NCBI GenBank assembly: GCA_033439685.1
Contig: JAUEDM010000005.1
Span: 868,001-932,000, forward strand
Reading direction: 5' to 3'
Source of the DNA: Apodospora peruviana
Lineage: Eukaryota; Ascomycota; Sordariomycetes; Sordariales; Lasiosphaeriaceae
Length of the DNA stretch: 64,000 nucleotides
Of this stretch, positions 22,193-32,842 are shown one piece after another. Below the pieces are notes generated by a model. The model worked only from the letters and a program-made list of their open reading frames with translations. It was not told the DNA's origin and did not search any database. How positions within the stretch are numbered: position 1 is the first letter of the stretch; every line of letters begins with the position of its first letter. The translations under genes were made by a program, and so were the position numbers.

Positions 22193-22704
22193 AGCGGCTC
22201 GCTATTTTACTACTTGTCTCTGTAGTAAAATGGGTGGGAAAGAGCTCCTGGGTTTGACAAGGTATGTTTTTCCCACCCAAGTACCTTCCCGTGTCCTACA
22301 GAATATGACGGCTAACTTACTTCTCTACCTAGAGCTCTGGTACCGATGGGACCGGGCTTTCTTGGCGGGAGAATATACATAGGGGTTGGCTGACTTGATC
22401 ATGGGCCGCGATGATTTTCACACGACAGCAATGAACGGCGTTGGATACTCCGGTTGATTTAGTCTTTGTTATGAACCCTGTCCAGAATACTTACTGGTAG
22501 CGTTGGATATGCAAATCAAGTCACTTTAAACCCCATACTCCCAGGAGGACTCAGGCAATGATGTGCTTCATTCCCCCTTTCTGTTGATTTGATTAGTGAT
22601 AGTATTTACCAGTATTCAAGATTACAACCAGATCAACATTGGAAAGAGCTCATCATTACTTTACAACTGATCTACGATCTGTACACTACACGGCTACTCA
22701 ACTT
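22193..22704. other. Intergenic, no gene seen
   Basis: Probable 3' flanks of the small Cys-rich frame and of the converging nuclease gene. Confidence 0.4.
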
Positions 22705-23667
22705 CTAAAGATCACCACCACCATAATTCTCCTCTTCTGTCAGCTCCTCCTCCGGTGGGAACTGATCCAAAATATCAACAAGCGCATTAATCCAACCCCC
22801 CAATCTCCTCCCGGCCTTCCCCACCTGACTCTCCACCACTTTAGCATTCTCCAAGAAATAATCACCACTCAAATCGTGACCAAGAACCCACTCCTCCCCC
22901 TTCGAAAGCGCATGCTGACACACAAGCCGATTACTCTCCCCAGCCCAGTCCACCACACAACCCATCGATCCGCACTGCTCTTTCTCCTCGATTCCCTCAA
23001 TCTGCTGCCTCTCATATATCTCCTCAGCCCACAACATAGCAGCCTTTTTGTCAGTCTCGGGACTCTCAGTCTCTTTTAAGCCTCTCAGCTTCCTTGGAAT
23101 AGCCGAATCCCAAATACTATGCAGATTCCACACCTTATCCCCAGGAACCGTCCCATTGTTACAAGTCTCCATCGGTCCAAAACAGACCGGTCTGACCAAA
23201 TTCCCGCCGGCTTTGTATCCCGAAGCGTGCATAGGCTGGTGCAGGTCCCCAAAGAAGTGCAGCACCCACATGGTCGCGTTGCGTCTGGCCGCAATACCAG
23301 CCGATTGGTCCATCACCACCCGCGTCTGGTTCAGGATCGCGTCGATAATACAGTTTCCCCGCGGGCAGTCGGAAGGATACTGCAGCTTGCACGTGTTTGT
23401 CGTGGGATCGTCGGCGCGCGGGTTGACAAAGTGCCACATTTTGGACCATGGGAGACCTTCGCGGTCCCGGACGGTGTCGGCCCACGCGGCGGCGTCGCCG
23501 ATGTCGAATGTTGGCGACAAGCCAATGAGCGAGGTGAGCCGGGCGGTCGCGTTGGGTGTGAAGTATTTGGATGCGAGGTAGCCGACTGTTTGGTGGCCAA
23601 AGGGATCCCAGGCGGTTACTGGTACCGTCGCGCCGAGGACCGCCGCGAGGAGGGCGGTGGAGCGCAT
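22705..23667 (-). CDS. Secreted S1/P1-type zinc nuclease, 320 aa
   Basis: S1/P1 nucleases are extracellular enzymes with three zinc ions that cleave single-stranded DNA and RNA to 5'-mononucleotides and can remove 3'-phosphates. All expected zinc ligands are visible: Trp20 (the first mature residue after the signal MRSTALLAAVLGATVPVTA), His25, Asp64, His79 (WHFVNP), His137 and Asp141 (LHFFGDLHQPMH), His147, and His183 with Asp187 (WNLHSIWD). Having the mature chain begin with the zinc-binding Trp is a family rule and fixes the signal cleavage site. Cys pairs (CKLQYPSDC, CGSMGC) and N-glycosylation sequons suit secretion. No intron. Length is close to other family members. A nutritional role (phosphate and nucleoside scavenging) is likely by family. 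Confidence 0.95.
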   Translation of the reverse strand: MRSTALLAAVLGATVPVTAWDPFGHQTVGYLASKYFTPNATARLTSLIGLSPTFDIGDAAAWADTVRDREGLPWSKMWHFVNPRADDPTTNTCKLQYPSDCPRGNCIIDAILNQTRVVMDQSAGIAARRNATMWVLHFFGDLHQPMHASGYKAGGNLVRPVCFGPMETCNNGTVPGDKVWNLHSIWDSAIPRKLRGLKETESPETDKKAAMLWAEEIYERQQIEGIEEKEQCGSMGCVVDWAGESNRLVCQHALSKGEEWVLGHDLSGDYFLENAKVVESQVGKAGRRLGGWINALVDILDQFPPEEELTEEENYGGGDL

Positions 23668-24278
23668 CTTAGCTTTTTATGATTGGAATGCAATGGACGG
23701 TTGTTGAGGGGTTGTGAGTCGAAGCCGAGCTGAAGTGTGCTTTGTCGATGTTCCGGGATGAGCAGCACTTTTAATGTTGGCTATCTCAAAGTTCGGACTT
23801 GGCTCAGCTTTCAGCTGGCACCAGGACAGCCCATGGAGTGGTCTAGACCACCCCTATTCGGACACCAAGAACCGATAGGCGGGGCGAACTATTGGCTTAG
23901 ACCTAACCACATTAGGGGAGCATTATGCATCTTCTCCAATCAGATCTCATCGAGTAAATCAATAAACTAAGATGGAATGCTGCTGGATGAAGTTCAAGAA
24001 CAAGATTCCAAGAGATCGCCGAGGAGGCCGTTGAGACTGAATTGGACAAGTCCGAGCGGTAAACCGTCTGGTGTTATCGAGGTATAAATTCTTTCCTTTC
24101 CTCGTTGTGCACACTTCCCGCCAGCTATCGGAGCCATTCCAAAGTAGCACCAGCAATTGGCCTAATCATTTTAGACGCAGGTTGCTCGCTTTGATATCGA
24201 GGCTGGGAATAGATGGTAAGTCGCGTGGGTATCTTGAGTATGACCGGCTCGGAAAGCGGCCCTTCGCTCTCATACTCA
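23668..24278. other. Intergenic, no gene seen
   Basis: Contains the promoter of the nuclease gene on its left side and the 3' flank of the metallo-beta-lactamase gene on its right. Confidence 0.45.
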
Positions 24279-25865
24279 TCAACAGTAAATACTCTGTCCG
24301 TGATTCAATGCTAAAAAGCAAGGTGCTTCTTCATCCTTTGCCAGATCCGGCCCCTTTTCGTTGACGCCATCTCTTGGCTGTTCTGACGATGGCAACAACC
24401 TAGCAAAGCGCAATCCCTGTTGTTTGCACGCCCACTCGAGCTGACCCAGAGTCTTCATGACCTCCAAGGGGTCGGTTACAAACGTGCCCCAGTGCATGGC
24501 AATAGCCAACGTTTGCTTCTCTTGGGGGCGTCTGACCGCTTCTTTGCTGCCGTCCCGACTCTGCTCGGTCATCAACTTGACCACACGCACCGCATCCCAA
24601 GGAGGCATGTGGTTGGCAGCTGTTAAGCCCATGGAGTGCCTTGGAAACGGGCTAATCCAGTCAGGCAGTGGAACAAAGCTTCGCAGGTACGAAAAAGTCG
24701 AGCCAACCGAAATCGGCATGAGGAGCAGATCGGGTTGACCGAGCTTGTCTCTGATCTCGGCAAAGGCAGGACAGGCGGGAAACTTTCCATCATCAGCCTG
24801 GTCATCGTAGGGACGATTCGGAGACGGCGGCCAGGCAGGCGAGCTGTGGAACTGGTAGCCTGTGTCTCCGGCGAAGAACAGGCGGTAGGAGTCTCGTCGC
24901 GGATCTCGGTACTCGATATACCAGCTCGACCAGAGCGTACAATTCGCGTCAGACGGTCCCGACCTCCCGCTGTTGTGTTGCGCTGGCGTGCACCATATCT
25001 TCATCATCCGTGGAACCGCGCCTGAAACAGTTGACGAGGGTGCGGCGAGATGGGCACAGTCCCACCAGTCCATCTCCGTCACGTTGGTCTCGGGTATGCC
25101 ACAGCTCGTCATGAACCATTCCGCGTTTCTCAGCGGCACGAAGAAACGGACGGTGTCCACATTACTTTTCCATATCGCCTGGATAGTGTCGTAGTCCAGG
25201 TGGTCGAAATGGTTGTGGCTGATGAAGACTGCGTCAATCGGAGGGAGGTCGTCGACCTGGCATGGCGGCGGATATGATCGGATAGGTCCCGCATTCTGAG
25301 ACGGCGAGCACCGCATGGAGAACATGGGATCAAATAGACATCGGACCGGTTGGACTCCTGGCTTGTCTTGGTCAAGGGGAGGGAACTGGACGAGCATGCT
25401 GGCATGGCCCAGCCATGTCACCTTGGCCCTCGGATCACCCGGCTGATTGAATGAGAAATCAGGCTTCTCAATGGACAGCAATCGAGCTGCCTTTGCGCCG
25501 TTGGAGTCAGGCCAGTTGGTGATGTCGCCGAACTGAGGGCGCTGGGCTTTCTCTGGTGGAGTGGGCGATGCCGGGACGTCCGAGAGATGGGATGTCGCCA
25601 ATTGGATGCACTGGTCCTGATCCTCTCCCCATGATAAATGTTCCCAGACCTCGGCGCGGGTTGGACTGTGCCAGCTGGGCCACGGATTGCGAAAACTTGC
25701 GGCGCTGTTGTTTGGGTATGGCTTTGCAGGCGTCCCAGGCGTCACGAATGTGAAGAAAGAAGCCGCCATGCCTTTGGAAGCAGGAGCGGCGACGTGGTGT
25801 TTTGGGATGTCCCTGCTTCTTTCCACCCGTTCTAGAGCAAGGCGTGGCTTTTCGTCTGTGCTCAT
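24279..25865 (-). CDS. NAPE-PLD-like metallo-beta-lactamase-fold protein, 528 aa
   Basis: The sequence matches the N-acyl-phosphatidylethanolamine-hydrolysing phospholipase D family (yeast Fmp30 type), which makes N-acylethanolamines from membrane lipids. Family landmarks in order are WLGHAS (151-156), the zinc motif HNHFDH (217-222), TPAQHNSGR (293-301), AGDTGY (332-337) with its metal-bridging Asp, and MHWGTF (457-462) with the last His ligand. An N-terminal part of about 140 residues has no clear signal peptide. No intron. The ATG at 25865 is the first in frame. Longer than mammalian NAPE-PLD because of the N terminus and an insert near 275-310. Substrate cannot be read from sequence. Confidence 0.9.
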   Translation of the reverse strand: MSTDEKPRLALERVERSRDIPKHHVAAPASKGMAASFFTFVTPGTPAKPYPNNSAASFRNPWPSWHSPTRAEVWEHLSWGEDQDQCIQLATSHLSDVPASPTPPEKAQRPQFGDITNWPDSNGAKAARLLSIEKPDFSFNQPGDPRAKVTWLGHASMLVQFPPLDQDKPGVQPVRCLFDPMFSMRCSPSQNAGPIRSYPPPCQVDDLPPIDAVFISHNHFDHLDYDTIQAIWKSNVDTVRFFVPLRNAEWFMTSCGIPETNVTEMDWWDCAHLAAPSSTVSGAVPRMMKIWCTPAQHNSGRSGPSDANCTLWSSWYIEYRDPRRDSYRLFFAGDTGYQFHSSPAWPPSPNRPYDDQADDGKFPACPAFAEIRDKLGQPDLLLMPISVGSTFSYLRSFVPLPDWISPFPRHSMGLTAANHMPPWDAVRVVKLMTEQSRDGSKEAVRRPQEKQTLAIAMHWGTFVTDPLEVMKTLGQLEWACKQQGLRFARLLPSSEQPRDGVNEKGPDLAKDEEAPCFLALNHGQSIYC

Positions 25866-27144
25866 TTTGTTGGGTCGGAGGGGTTTCGATTCGTTGGGGA
25901 AGATCCAAAGGCTTCAAGTTGTTGTGGAGGTCGAAGTTGATGGATTTTTCAAGAGTGGAAGCTGCGTTTGGCTCTCTAGCTCTCATCAACCTTCCAAATC
26001 CAGCTTGTCCCCGCTCTATTGCAGTGACGTCACTCAATTCGTTTCAAGCAGGTGAATTTGGGGGAAATTGAAACAAATCCATCAAACAAATTTCTTTCCG
26101 GAAAATGACTCCAATTTTCTCCATAATGCTTCTTATCGACATTCCTATTCTTGCGTCCTTCACTTTGGTGTTGACGTTGGAACAAGCTTCGGCCGACAGC
26201 GGCGGACCCATTGCCAAGTCCCACGGTCCCAACACACCGAGTCCCTAGCCTGCCGAGACAGGATCAGATCATTTGATACCGGTCGATGCAGGCGCTGGTC
26301 TGAGATAAACGGATGGTACAACTCAATTTCAGCAGAGACAACCACAGTAGCACAGCCGAGCCGTTTGATAAGACCCGGTAACCTAGCTCGCGGGATGCTC
26401 CCGACCCTCAAGCTCCACGACATGGACGGGCCCATGGTTGCCACGCTCCCACCACGTCCCATCGCCCGGTTTATTGCGTGGTACACCGTCGTACACATTC
26501 GGTTATCTTGCAGAATGAACGAAAACTCTGTGGGCATCAACTTGAGAGGTGAGTCTGTGGTACGGACGACTTGTGGAATACTAGTATCGTATTCTGATGC
26601 AGAGCTCCCCGAACGCGGAAAACGAGAACGAGTTCGATCTGGGTTGAACACTTATTAATGGTGGTCGACAGAAAACTGCAACTCATCGTGATATCTCACT
26701 TTGAACTAGGGTCTGCAACCACAGCATTCATGCCCAGAGTGAGCCTCTGAAGCTAACTGGCGGGTCGGTGTCCGGTCGGGTCTGGATCGGCACTCGGTCC
26801 CGGGACGAAAAAGCGGAGAAACTTCCCGGACTTGCATTTGGGGCATTCCTTTGATTCGACCGCGACGGATCTGATTCAGATGCCGCCCTCTTTCTTCCAT
26901 CCCAAACCTTGAAACTCATCGAGGTCACTACCGCCGGGCTCACATCAGCGGTGAAGTGTGCTTACAAGTCGTCTCATCTTCCATCTTGTCAGACCATTCC
27001 ATTTCTCGTATATCCGTTCTGTGACGCCTGCCTTGCCTTATATCCGTTCATTGTATTTATCCGTCGGCCGGTATTTAATACCGGACTCAATCTCCCCCTC
27101 ATTCTCCAGGGACAGCAGGACTTGTGAGGAAAACCATCATCACA
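25866..27144. other. Divergent intergenic region, no gene seen
   Basis: It lies between the NAPE-PLD-like gene and the cupin gene, which are divergent. Open frames of 160-200 codons occur here on both strands but overlap each other and show no motifs. A tatttaatac word near 27068 may serve the cupin gene. Confidence 0.5.
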
Positions 27145-27738
27145 ATGGGCGACGCATCCTCTTCCTCCTCCGCTCCCAACAATACCAAAGGCCCCATATC
27201 CACACTCCCGCAACTCCACCGCTACATCACCGGCCACAACGCCGAGGGCAAAGCTATCGTCCACAGCCACAACGACTTTGAGTGGCAGGCGTACGACGAC
27301 GACCAGCTCGCCTTCAGCGTGCCCTACACCACCTCCCAGTTTCCCCCGGACCTCAACGACGACGCCGACGTCACCAACCACCTCGCCGTCGTCGGGGGAG
27401 GCAAGCTCGGGCTCGTGCACCCGCGCGGCACCGTCTTCCGCTGCGTCGACTTTGCGCCAGGCTACGCGTGCGGCATGCACCGCACCCAGAGCTTGGACTA
27501 TGGCATCGTGCTCGAGGGCCAGGTCGACATGGTTCTGGACAGCGGCGAGGTGCACCCGCTCAAGCGCGGCGACGTGGCCATCCAGCGCGCCACCCAGCAC
27601 CAGTGGGTCAACAAGAGCAAGACCGAGTGGGCACGCATGATGTTTGTGCTGCAGGACTGCAAGCCCCTCGTGGTGAATGATCAGGAGATGAAGGAGGATC
27701 TGGGCGAGAACTCGGGGTTGCCGCCGAGTGGGAACTGA
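27145..27738 (+). CDS. Cupin-domain protein, 197 aa
   Basis: A single cupin (cupin_2 type) beta barrel occupies about residues 85-165. Motif 1 is seen as GYACGMHRTQSLDYGIVLEGQ and motif 2 as LKRGDVAIQRATQHQWVN, giving candidate metal ligands His114, His157 and Glu122-region residues; the usual HxH pair is reduced to H followed by RTQ. Such small fungal cupins occur singly or in secondary-metabolite clusters, but no other biosynthetic gene is adjacent here. The start is the ATG in MGDASSSSSAP. The frame extends upstream only through a GTG. No signal peptide, so cytosolic. Strong GC3 bias, unlike the AT-richer flanks. Enzyme activity unknown. Confidence 0.85.
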   Translation: MGDASSSSSAPNNTKGPISTLPQLHRYITGHNAEGKAIVHSHNDFEWQAYDDDQLAFSVPYTTSQFPPDLNDDADVTNHLAVVGGGKLGLVHPRGTVFRCVDFAPGYACGMHRTQSLDYGIVLEGQVDMVLDSGEVHPLKRGDVAIQRATQHQWVNKSKTEWARMMFVLQDCKPLVVNDQEMKEDLGENSGLPPSGN

Positions 27739-29040
27739 TTCCATTTGATGATCCTTTTAGGTACCTTGATGAACGGTTAAGGTGGTCTGGAAATCTTGTG
27801 TGAAAGCGGGACCTTCAGTATGAGCTGGTAGTATAAGCCATAAGCCGAGTTTTAGTTCACATTCACGACAGGGCACCAAGGGCACGAGTTGGAGCATCAA
27901 GAAGGATATCTGCTCACGGGAAAAGAATTTCACGAAATACTCCCCTTAACTAAAACAATACATTGAACAGCAATGATAAGTGAAGCGAATGGAAATGGAG
28001 CACCTCGCGAGTATTATCAGATACATTCGGTTAAGATAACGGTATATTATATAACATTCCTATTAACTTACCCAACTTTCCTTGGCTGTCTCCATCTCAT
28101 CGTTGAAGAATCCCTAAGCGTTGACGAAATCTCAGCGGTTCAGAATTCCCAAGATTAAAGTCCACTTTAGTCGCATGATTCCACGGCTTGGCATGTTGAA
28201 GATGTTCACAACTGACAACTGGAAAGAGCACACTGCCTTCCTGCCATACTGGCTCCCTGGCCGCCCTACCGCCCACAAAAGGATTTTGGCAATTCCAATC
28301 GTCGTCGTCCGAGCCTTTCCCAGTTCAACCAACATCATCAACTTCACCATTTAATCAATTCACCAGCTAGCCAGCCATCCATCCATTTGCCCAACTGTCA
28401 ACATATTGAACCACTTTACTAACTTTCTCTTGAAATAGCCAATCTATTACAATTAACCACGACGACAGCTGCGCGACCGTACCGCACACGCACACACACA
28501 AATCGAGCCCAATCCACCACACTGTATCAGCAACAGAACATAAACTGTCATCCTTAAAGTCTATTTGGAAGTTCTATAAACAAGGAGCCCAGTCTTACCA
28601 TGGTTGATTGAGTATACCTTCCTGGACGACTGTGGTCCAAATCCCTGACACTCTCGGCCAGTTCAAGTGTACTGAATTCACGACCCGAGCCGGAGCTGAA
28701 TCGATAGATGCTCGGAAGATAATCAAAGATGAACGACACCGATCTAGCTCTATTCAATAATTGTGCGGTACACACGCAGCGAGTCTGTGTGGCTGTGCAA
28801 AATCCCGCCCAGAACTTCAGAAGACATCCTTTTACTGGCAAACCGTCAACACTCTTCAGGTCCTCCTTCAACTTCAGGCATCAACACCGACAGGACAGAA
28901 GTCTCATCGTCCACCGCTATGCTACTAGTTGGCAAAACCGCAAAACCAAGGCTGTCTTTCTCAACTTCCACATCTCAGTCTCAGGCCTTCTGTGTCGTCC
29001 TCAGATATATCCCGCACACCCAAAGTTACTCTACCTAGTC
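27739..29040. other. AT-rich intergenic region
   Basis: No supported gene. A (CA)n-rich stretch lies near 28485-28500. Frame 2 at about 28763-29035 has a Ser/Thr-rich coding-like composition and might be an upstream exon of the decayed gene that starts at 29041, but no start or splice pair could be fixed. Confidence 0.4.
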
Positions 29041-30478
29041 ATGGACATGTCGACATCATTCGACTATGATTCAATGTCGACCAACAGAAGTTACAGCCGG
29101 ACCGAGATTGATTCGGTGAAAACTACGATACTCCTGCTGGAAAGACTGGACGATATCTTGATTGACATGGCTAGAGAAGCCATCCGTGTGTTCAGTGCTG
29201 TGCAAGGCGCCAATCCGCACATTCTCCTCGTCACGGAAGCGCAGCTCAGAACCTCGAGACTACTAGGGAGGGCTATCAACAGTCACGGTTTGGCGACGCC
29301 GAGGTGAGGCAATATCTGGCCAGCCTGCCCGGGTCTGCCGCCACCTGGGTGAACCTAAACCGGTCCATCCTTCGACACCTAGCGGAGTCCCGCGGGAGTC
29401 GACGCGAGGAGTGGGAATTGTGGTTGTCCGGTGCCGAGAGTGCTGGCACTGCCACCTGGCAGGAGGCGATCAACGCAAGGCCAATATACTTCTCGACTAC
29501 CCCTGGCGGCGCCGCTGCTATAAATGGTCTCATTGAGCGACTGCGCTTCACCGATGGTCTTCTCAACCCAATCCACAGCAGCCTCTTCGGGCAAGACGCA
29601 GAGAAGCGGACGCAGTTCTCTTCCGAGCTGGAGGACACATTGCAAGTTTCCACCATACGGGAGCGAATGATGGGCCATTATTAGTAGCTAACATTAGCGA
29701 ACCGCCGCAGACTTGCTCTAATCGAGATTGAGAAGCGTAATCTACCTCGGGAGATGACCACTGTCCATCGGTTCAAGGCAGCCATCCGCTAGAATAGAGC
29801 AGCAACAGAGCAAACGGTGATCGGTATGTCGACCTCGGTAGACAGCAATGGTCGAACAAGCGGGAATTCTGTCATGACTTTCAGGCCGTCTGCTGCGGGC
29901 AGCACAATGGGCGTCGTCGGCACAGAGATGGAAGAGGTCTCGACAACTGCTGGAAGCGCAGCCAGCGAACAACAACAGCTCGCGTCGGCGGCAAACACGG
30001 TAAATAACCGGATACCCCAATCTCTCTCCTTGTCCAGGTTTCTTGGGCTAATGCCCAGTTACATAGTACAATCCGACAACATTCGCCGTCATGTTAATCC
30101 TAACGATAACCGCGGCCGCCTTGACCGCCAAGGGCTGGGAGGTCTCGCCCCACGAGCCCGGCACGAAAGAGGACGCCGATCTTTTGGTTCCTGATTCAGT
30201 CATCGCTCATGCAGGTGGTCTGCATGGTTCCCGTGGCGTTCTCCCTCTACTACGACGCCACTCTCGGTCGGCAGTCTCGCGTGTGGAGCTGGGCGTTCTT
30301 GGAGACTGGGTCCGTTCTCGCGGTCGTCGCGCCATCGATATATTGCGTGCTGCCGACCGAGTACAGCGCGGTCCTTGCTTTTGTGGGCAGCGTGATACAG
30401 GCTCTTATTATCCTGCAGGCCATGGTGCTAGGTGTTGGACAATCATTGCAGGCAGCGGGCAGTGTGAAGGCGGAATGA
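29041..30478 (+). pseudogene. Decayed membrane-protein gene with TAG stops and frameshifts
   Basis: One coherent protein reads across several lesions. Frame 1 from ATG 29041 (MDMSTSFDYDSMS ... LRTSRLLGRAINSH) passes near 29290 into frame 3 (FGDAEVRQYLASLPGSAATW ...). Frame 3 continues to 29999 but is cut by TAG at 29682, TAG at 29685 and TAG at 29790. Text on both sides of each stop stays coding-like (LALIEIEKRNLPREMTTVHR; SVDSNGRTSGNSVMTFR). A good intron (30000-30066, GTAAAT...CATAG) then leads to frame 1 YNPTTFAVMLILTITAAAL. Near 30205 it slips to frame 2 for two or three more membrane segments, ending at 30478. So the ancestral protein had a helical cytosolic part and about four C-terminal membrane segments. 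Family not recognised. At least two frameshifts and three stops. Confidence 0.6.
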
Positions 30479-30579
30479 AGTGCATTTATTAACAGAAACG
30501 AAGGAAAGGAAAAAGCGGGGAAGAGAGAAAGCGTCTCCAGTACAAAAAGCAGCGGAGAAGACTAGTCTCTATTTTATTA

Positions 30580-30680
30580 TGCCCAATAACAGGATTGAAC
30601 TGTTGACCTTCGCATGTTACTTGATAGAAGGGATAATCTCTCTATTAGTACGACGCTCTAACCAGCTGAGCTAATCGGGC
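30580..30680 (-). tRNA. tRNA-Ile(AAT) with a 27-nt intron
   Basis: A complete cloverleaf folds on the minus strand. The acceptor GCCCGAT pairs with ATTGGGC (one G-U) with discriminator A. The D stem is GCTC/GAGC. The anticodon stem TCGTA/TGCGA (one wobble) has anticodon AAT at 30646-30644. The variable loop is AGGTC. The T arm AACAG/CTGTT has loop TTCAATC. A 27-nt intron sits in the canonical place, one base 3' of the anticodon (30642-30616). AAT is read as inosine-AU, the standard Ile isoacceptor. Confidence 0.9.
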
Positions 30681-31334
30681 ATTTTATCTAGTTGTTGATA
30701 TCTCATTGGCAGGCTAATCCTAAATAGATACGGTCATCGTGCTCTCACAATAGCCGGATGAACGACAGGGGCTGCCTGTACACTGCATGAGAAGACTGGA
30801 GTCCGCTCAGGATATTGCGGAGTTTGTCTTGGCACGCGGATGTACACCGCTCTAGGCACTCCTACACAATCGGAAAGTCAATGAATGGGTCGATATGTGA
30901 CGTTAGCTAAGGCGGCTGAAATTTGTTGGGAGCAATTGCTCTGTTTCCCAGGTATCTCAACATTTTAGTAGCTGAAATACCGATTATTAATCTAGTCGCC
31001 TGGTTAGTTCAACAACAAGGTTAGAAGATGCGATCTGTAACCAGGCATGAATAAGTATTATCCGCGTGTAAGTTGGAGGGAGTTCTATGATTATGGTTGA
31101 CAGAGGGCACTGTCAACATGTCTGCCAAGAGCTGGTTGTGTAATTCGTACCTGAGGTATGAATGTTCGGTCATTTGTTACATTCAGTGCAACCATCGAAA
31201 GTCCGAGAACTGTGTAACCCCTCACGCCTGTGTCGGACCCTAGACTAGTATGTGTACTTATATCACCACAATACCCCCCTTTCTCTTCACTTGAATTCTT
31301 TTGAATCACCAAAGCATCCTGTAACCTCCCTATC
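30681..31334. other. Intergenic, no gene seen
   Basis: AT-rich spacer between the tRNA and the GFA gene; the right end holds the leader of the latter. Confidence 0.5.
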
Positions 31335-32437
31335 ATGGCCGACCAAGGACAACAGCGGCTGCCGTTAAAGACCTACCGCGGCAACTGCCACTGCGCAGCT
31401 TTTGTCTACGAAACCCAATTCCCCGAGATCAAATCCGCCTTCGAGTGCAACTGCAGCATCTGTTACAAGAAGGGCTACCTGCTACTTTTCCCCGCCCTTG
31501 GCACGCTCAAGGTGGTGAAAGGTAGCCTGGATGAACTATCGACGTACAGCTTCGGGGAAGGGCAAACGGATCACAAAGTTGGTGAACCACTGGCAGCCAA
31601 CGTTGATGTTACTGACAGATCTGGCTCAACAAAGTTCTGTCCAAGTTGCGGCACACCGGTAATGGCCGTCCGCCCAAGTGCTGCCGTCGAGAAGAGTATT
31701 GGTCTGAATGTAAGTCTCTCCAAACCATCAAGTCCATATTGCGTTGACTTAACGGAGGATAAGGTTCATGCGATTCAAGGCGTAAACACCTGGGAACTGG
31801 AGCGCATCCCGTACGCAATCTCAACTCCTCAACCGATGTAGTGACTGACCTCAAAGCAGATACAACGGCAAAGCAGTTGAACAACCGTACCAGTCACCCA
31901 AGTACACCGGCAAGGAACCGATTTCGAAAGCAGAGAACGCAAAAACGTACCACGGAAGCTGCCACTGCGGAGCCGTAACTCTCGCTCTCAAGAGCGCCCC
32001 CCTCGACAAGGACTATCCTGACAAGGTCCTGGTCTGCAACTGCAGTGTCTGCGAGCGTGTAAGTCTCCTTCCTCTCCATTGTTCATCAGAGCCGAGTTGA
32101 CCTGAGACAGAACGCCTACGTCTGGATCCAACCACCAGCAGAAGCAGTCGCCATTCAAGGAGAAAAGAATTTGGTAAGGTACGAGTTCGGCCGCAGGATT
32201 GTAGCGAAAACGTTCTGCAAGACGTGTGGGGTGCACATGACCAATGGTCCTTCTGCGAGTTTGAGTGACGAGCAGTACGCTGCGCTGAGCGATGGGTTTA
32301 AGGCGTGGGTGGACATGTCCAGAGCCTTGTGTCCGGTGAATCTGCGGGTTCTAAATGAGTTCGATATCAAGGAGATTAAGGAGCCGGAGAGGTTGACTGG
32401 TGGAGGTGAAGTTAAGCCCAAGTACGTTAATCCTTGA
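31335..32437 (+). CDS. Tandem GFA/CENP-V-domain protein, 296 aa
   Basis: Five exons: 31335-31577, 31635-31709, 31764-31810, 31860-32058 and 32111-32437, giving exactly 297 codons with stop. The product has two GFA (glutathione-dependent formaldehyde-activating type, Mss4-like zinc fold) domains. The first has GNCHCAA, CNCSIC and KFCPSCGTPVM. The second has GSCHCGA, CNCSVC and KTFCKTCGVHM. Each has the Cys set expected to bind two zinc ions. Few GFA members have proven activity, so the catalytic role is uncertain; it is probably cytosolic. Introns fall at matching places in the two halves (after the CNC box and before the FCxxCG box), suggesting internal duplication. Two of the four introns (the first two) end in AAG rather than CAG or TAG; no alternative acceptor keeps the zinc motifs in frame. 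Confidence 0.9.
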
Positions 32438-32639
32438 TCAGAAACTTTGGGGGATCCGTGTTGGATATATCCAAGGGAGGTACCAAGGTATGTATGTGCC
32501 CAGAGGAGAAGGGATGGTATGGTAAAGCAGTTGAGAGAAGGACACTCCAGAAATGCAGGGGAGAAAAGGAAGAATGAAGTTGGGAGTGTCGCCGCACCCA
32601 TCGATGTAATTGGTGATGCGCTCATTGAAGTCGTCAACG

Positions 32640-32838
32640 TTGCTAAAAAGCACTGGCTCTTGCCGACATACCAAATGGTCTGGTTGCCGCTCTTGAATCG
32701 TTGGTGCTTGCGTTAGGAGGGACCCCTTCTCAGAATCGTTGTAGCCCTGAGGAGACCCTCCGGACGCAAGCTCCAACAGTTCAAGAGCGACGGCCAAACA
32801 ATCTGGTACGATGGCAAGAGCCAGTGCTTTTCAGCGAC
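32640..32838. repeat. Diverged inverted repeat, arms about 92 nt
   Basis: The left arm (32640-32732) and the reverse complement of the right arm (32747-32838) align end to end without gaps, e.g. aaaagcactggctcttgcc in both. About 16-18 mismatches are visible by eye, most of them transitions. The loop is about 14 nt. It sits directly beside a tRNA-Ile-like relic. Confidence 0.85.
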
Positions 32839-32842
32839 GTTA

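Noticed and set aside
26068..26658. Overlapping open frames of 163-196 codons on both strands between the NAPE-PLD-like and cupin genes
   Set aside because: Both strands are open together with no motifs; treated as chance.
24279..27738. Secondary-metabolite cluster around the cupin gene
   Set aside because: No backbone enzyme (PKS, NRPS, terpene synthase), transporter or pathway regulator is adjacent.
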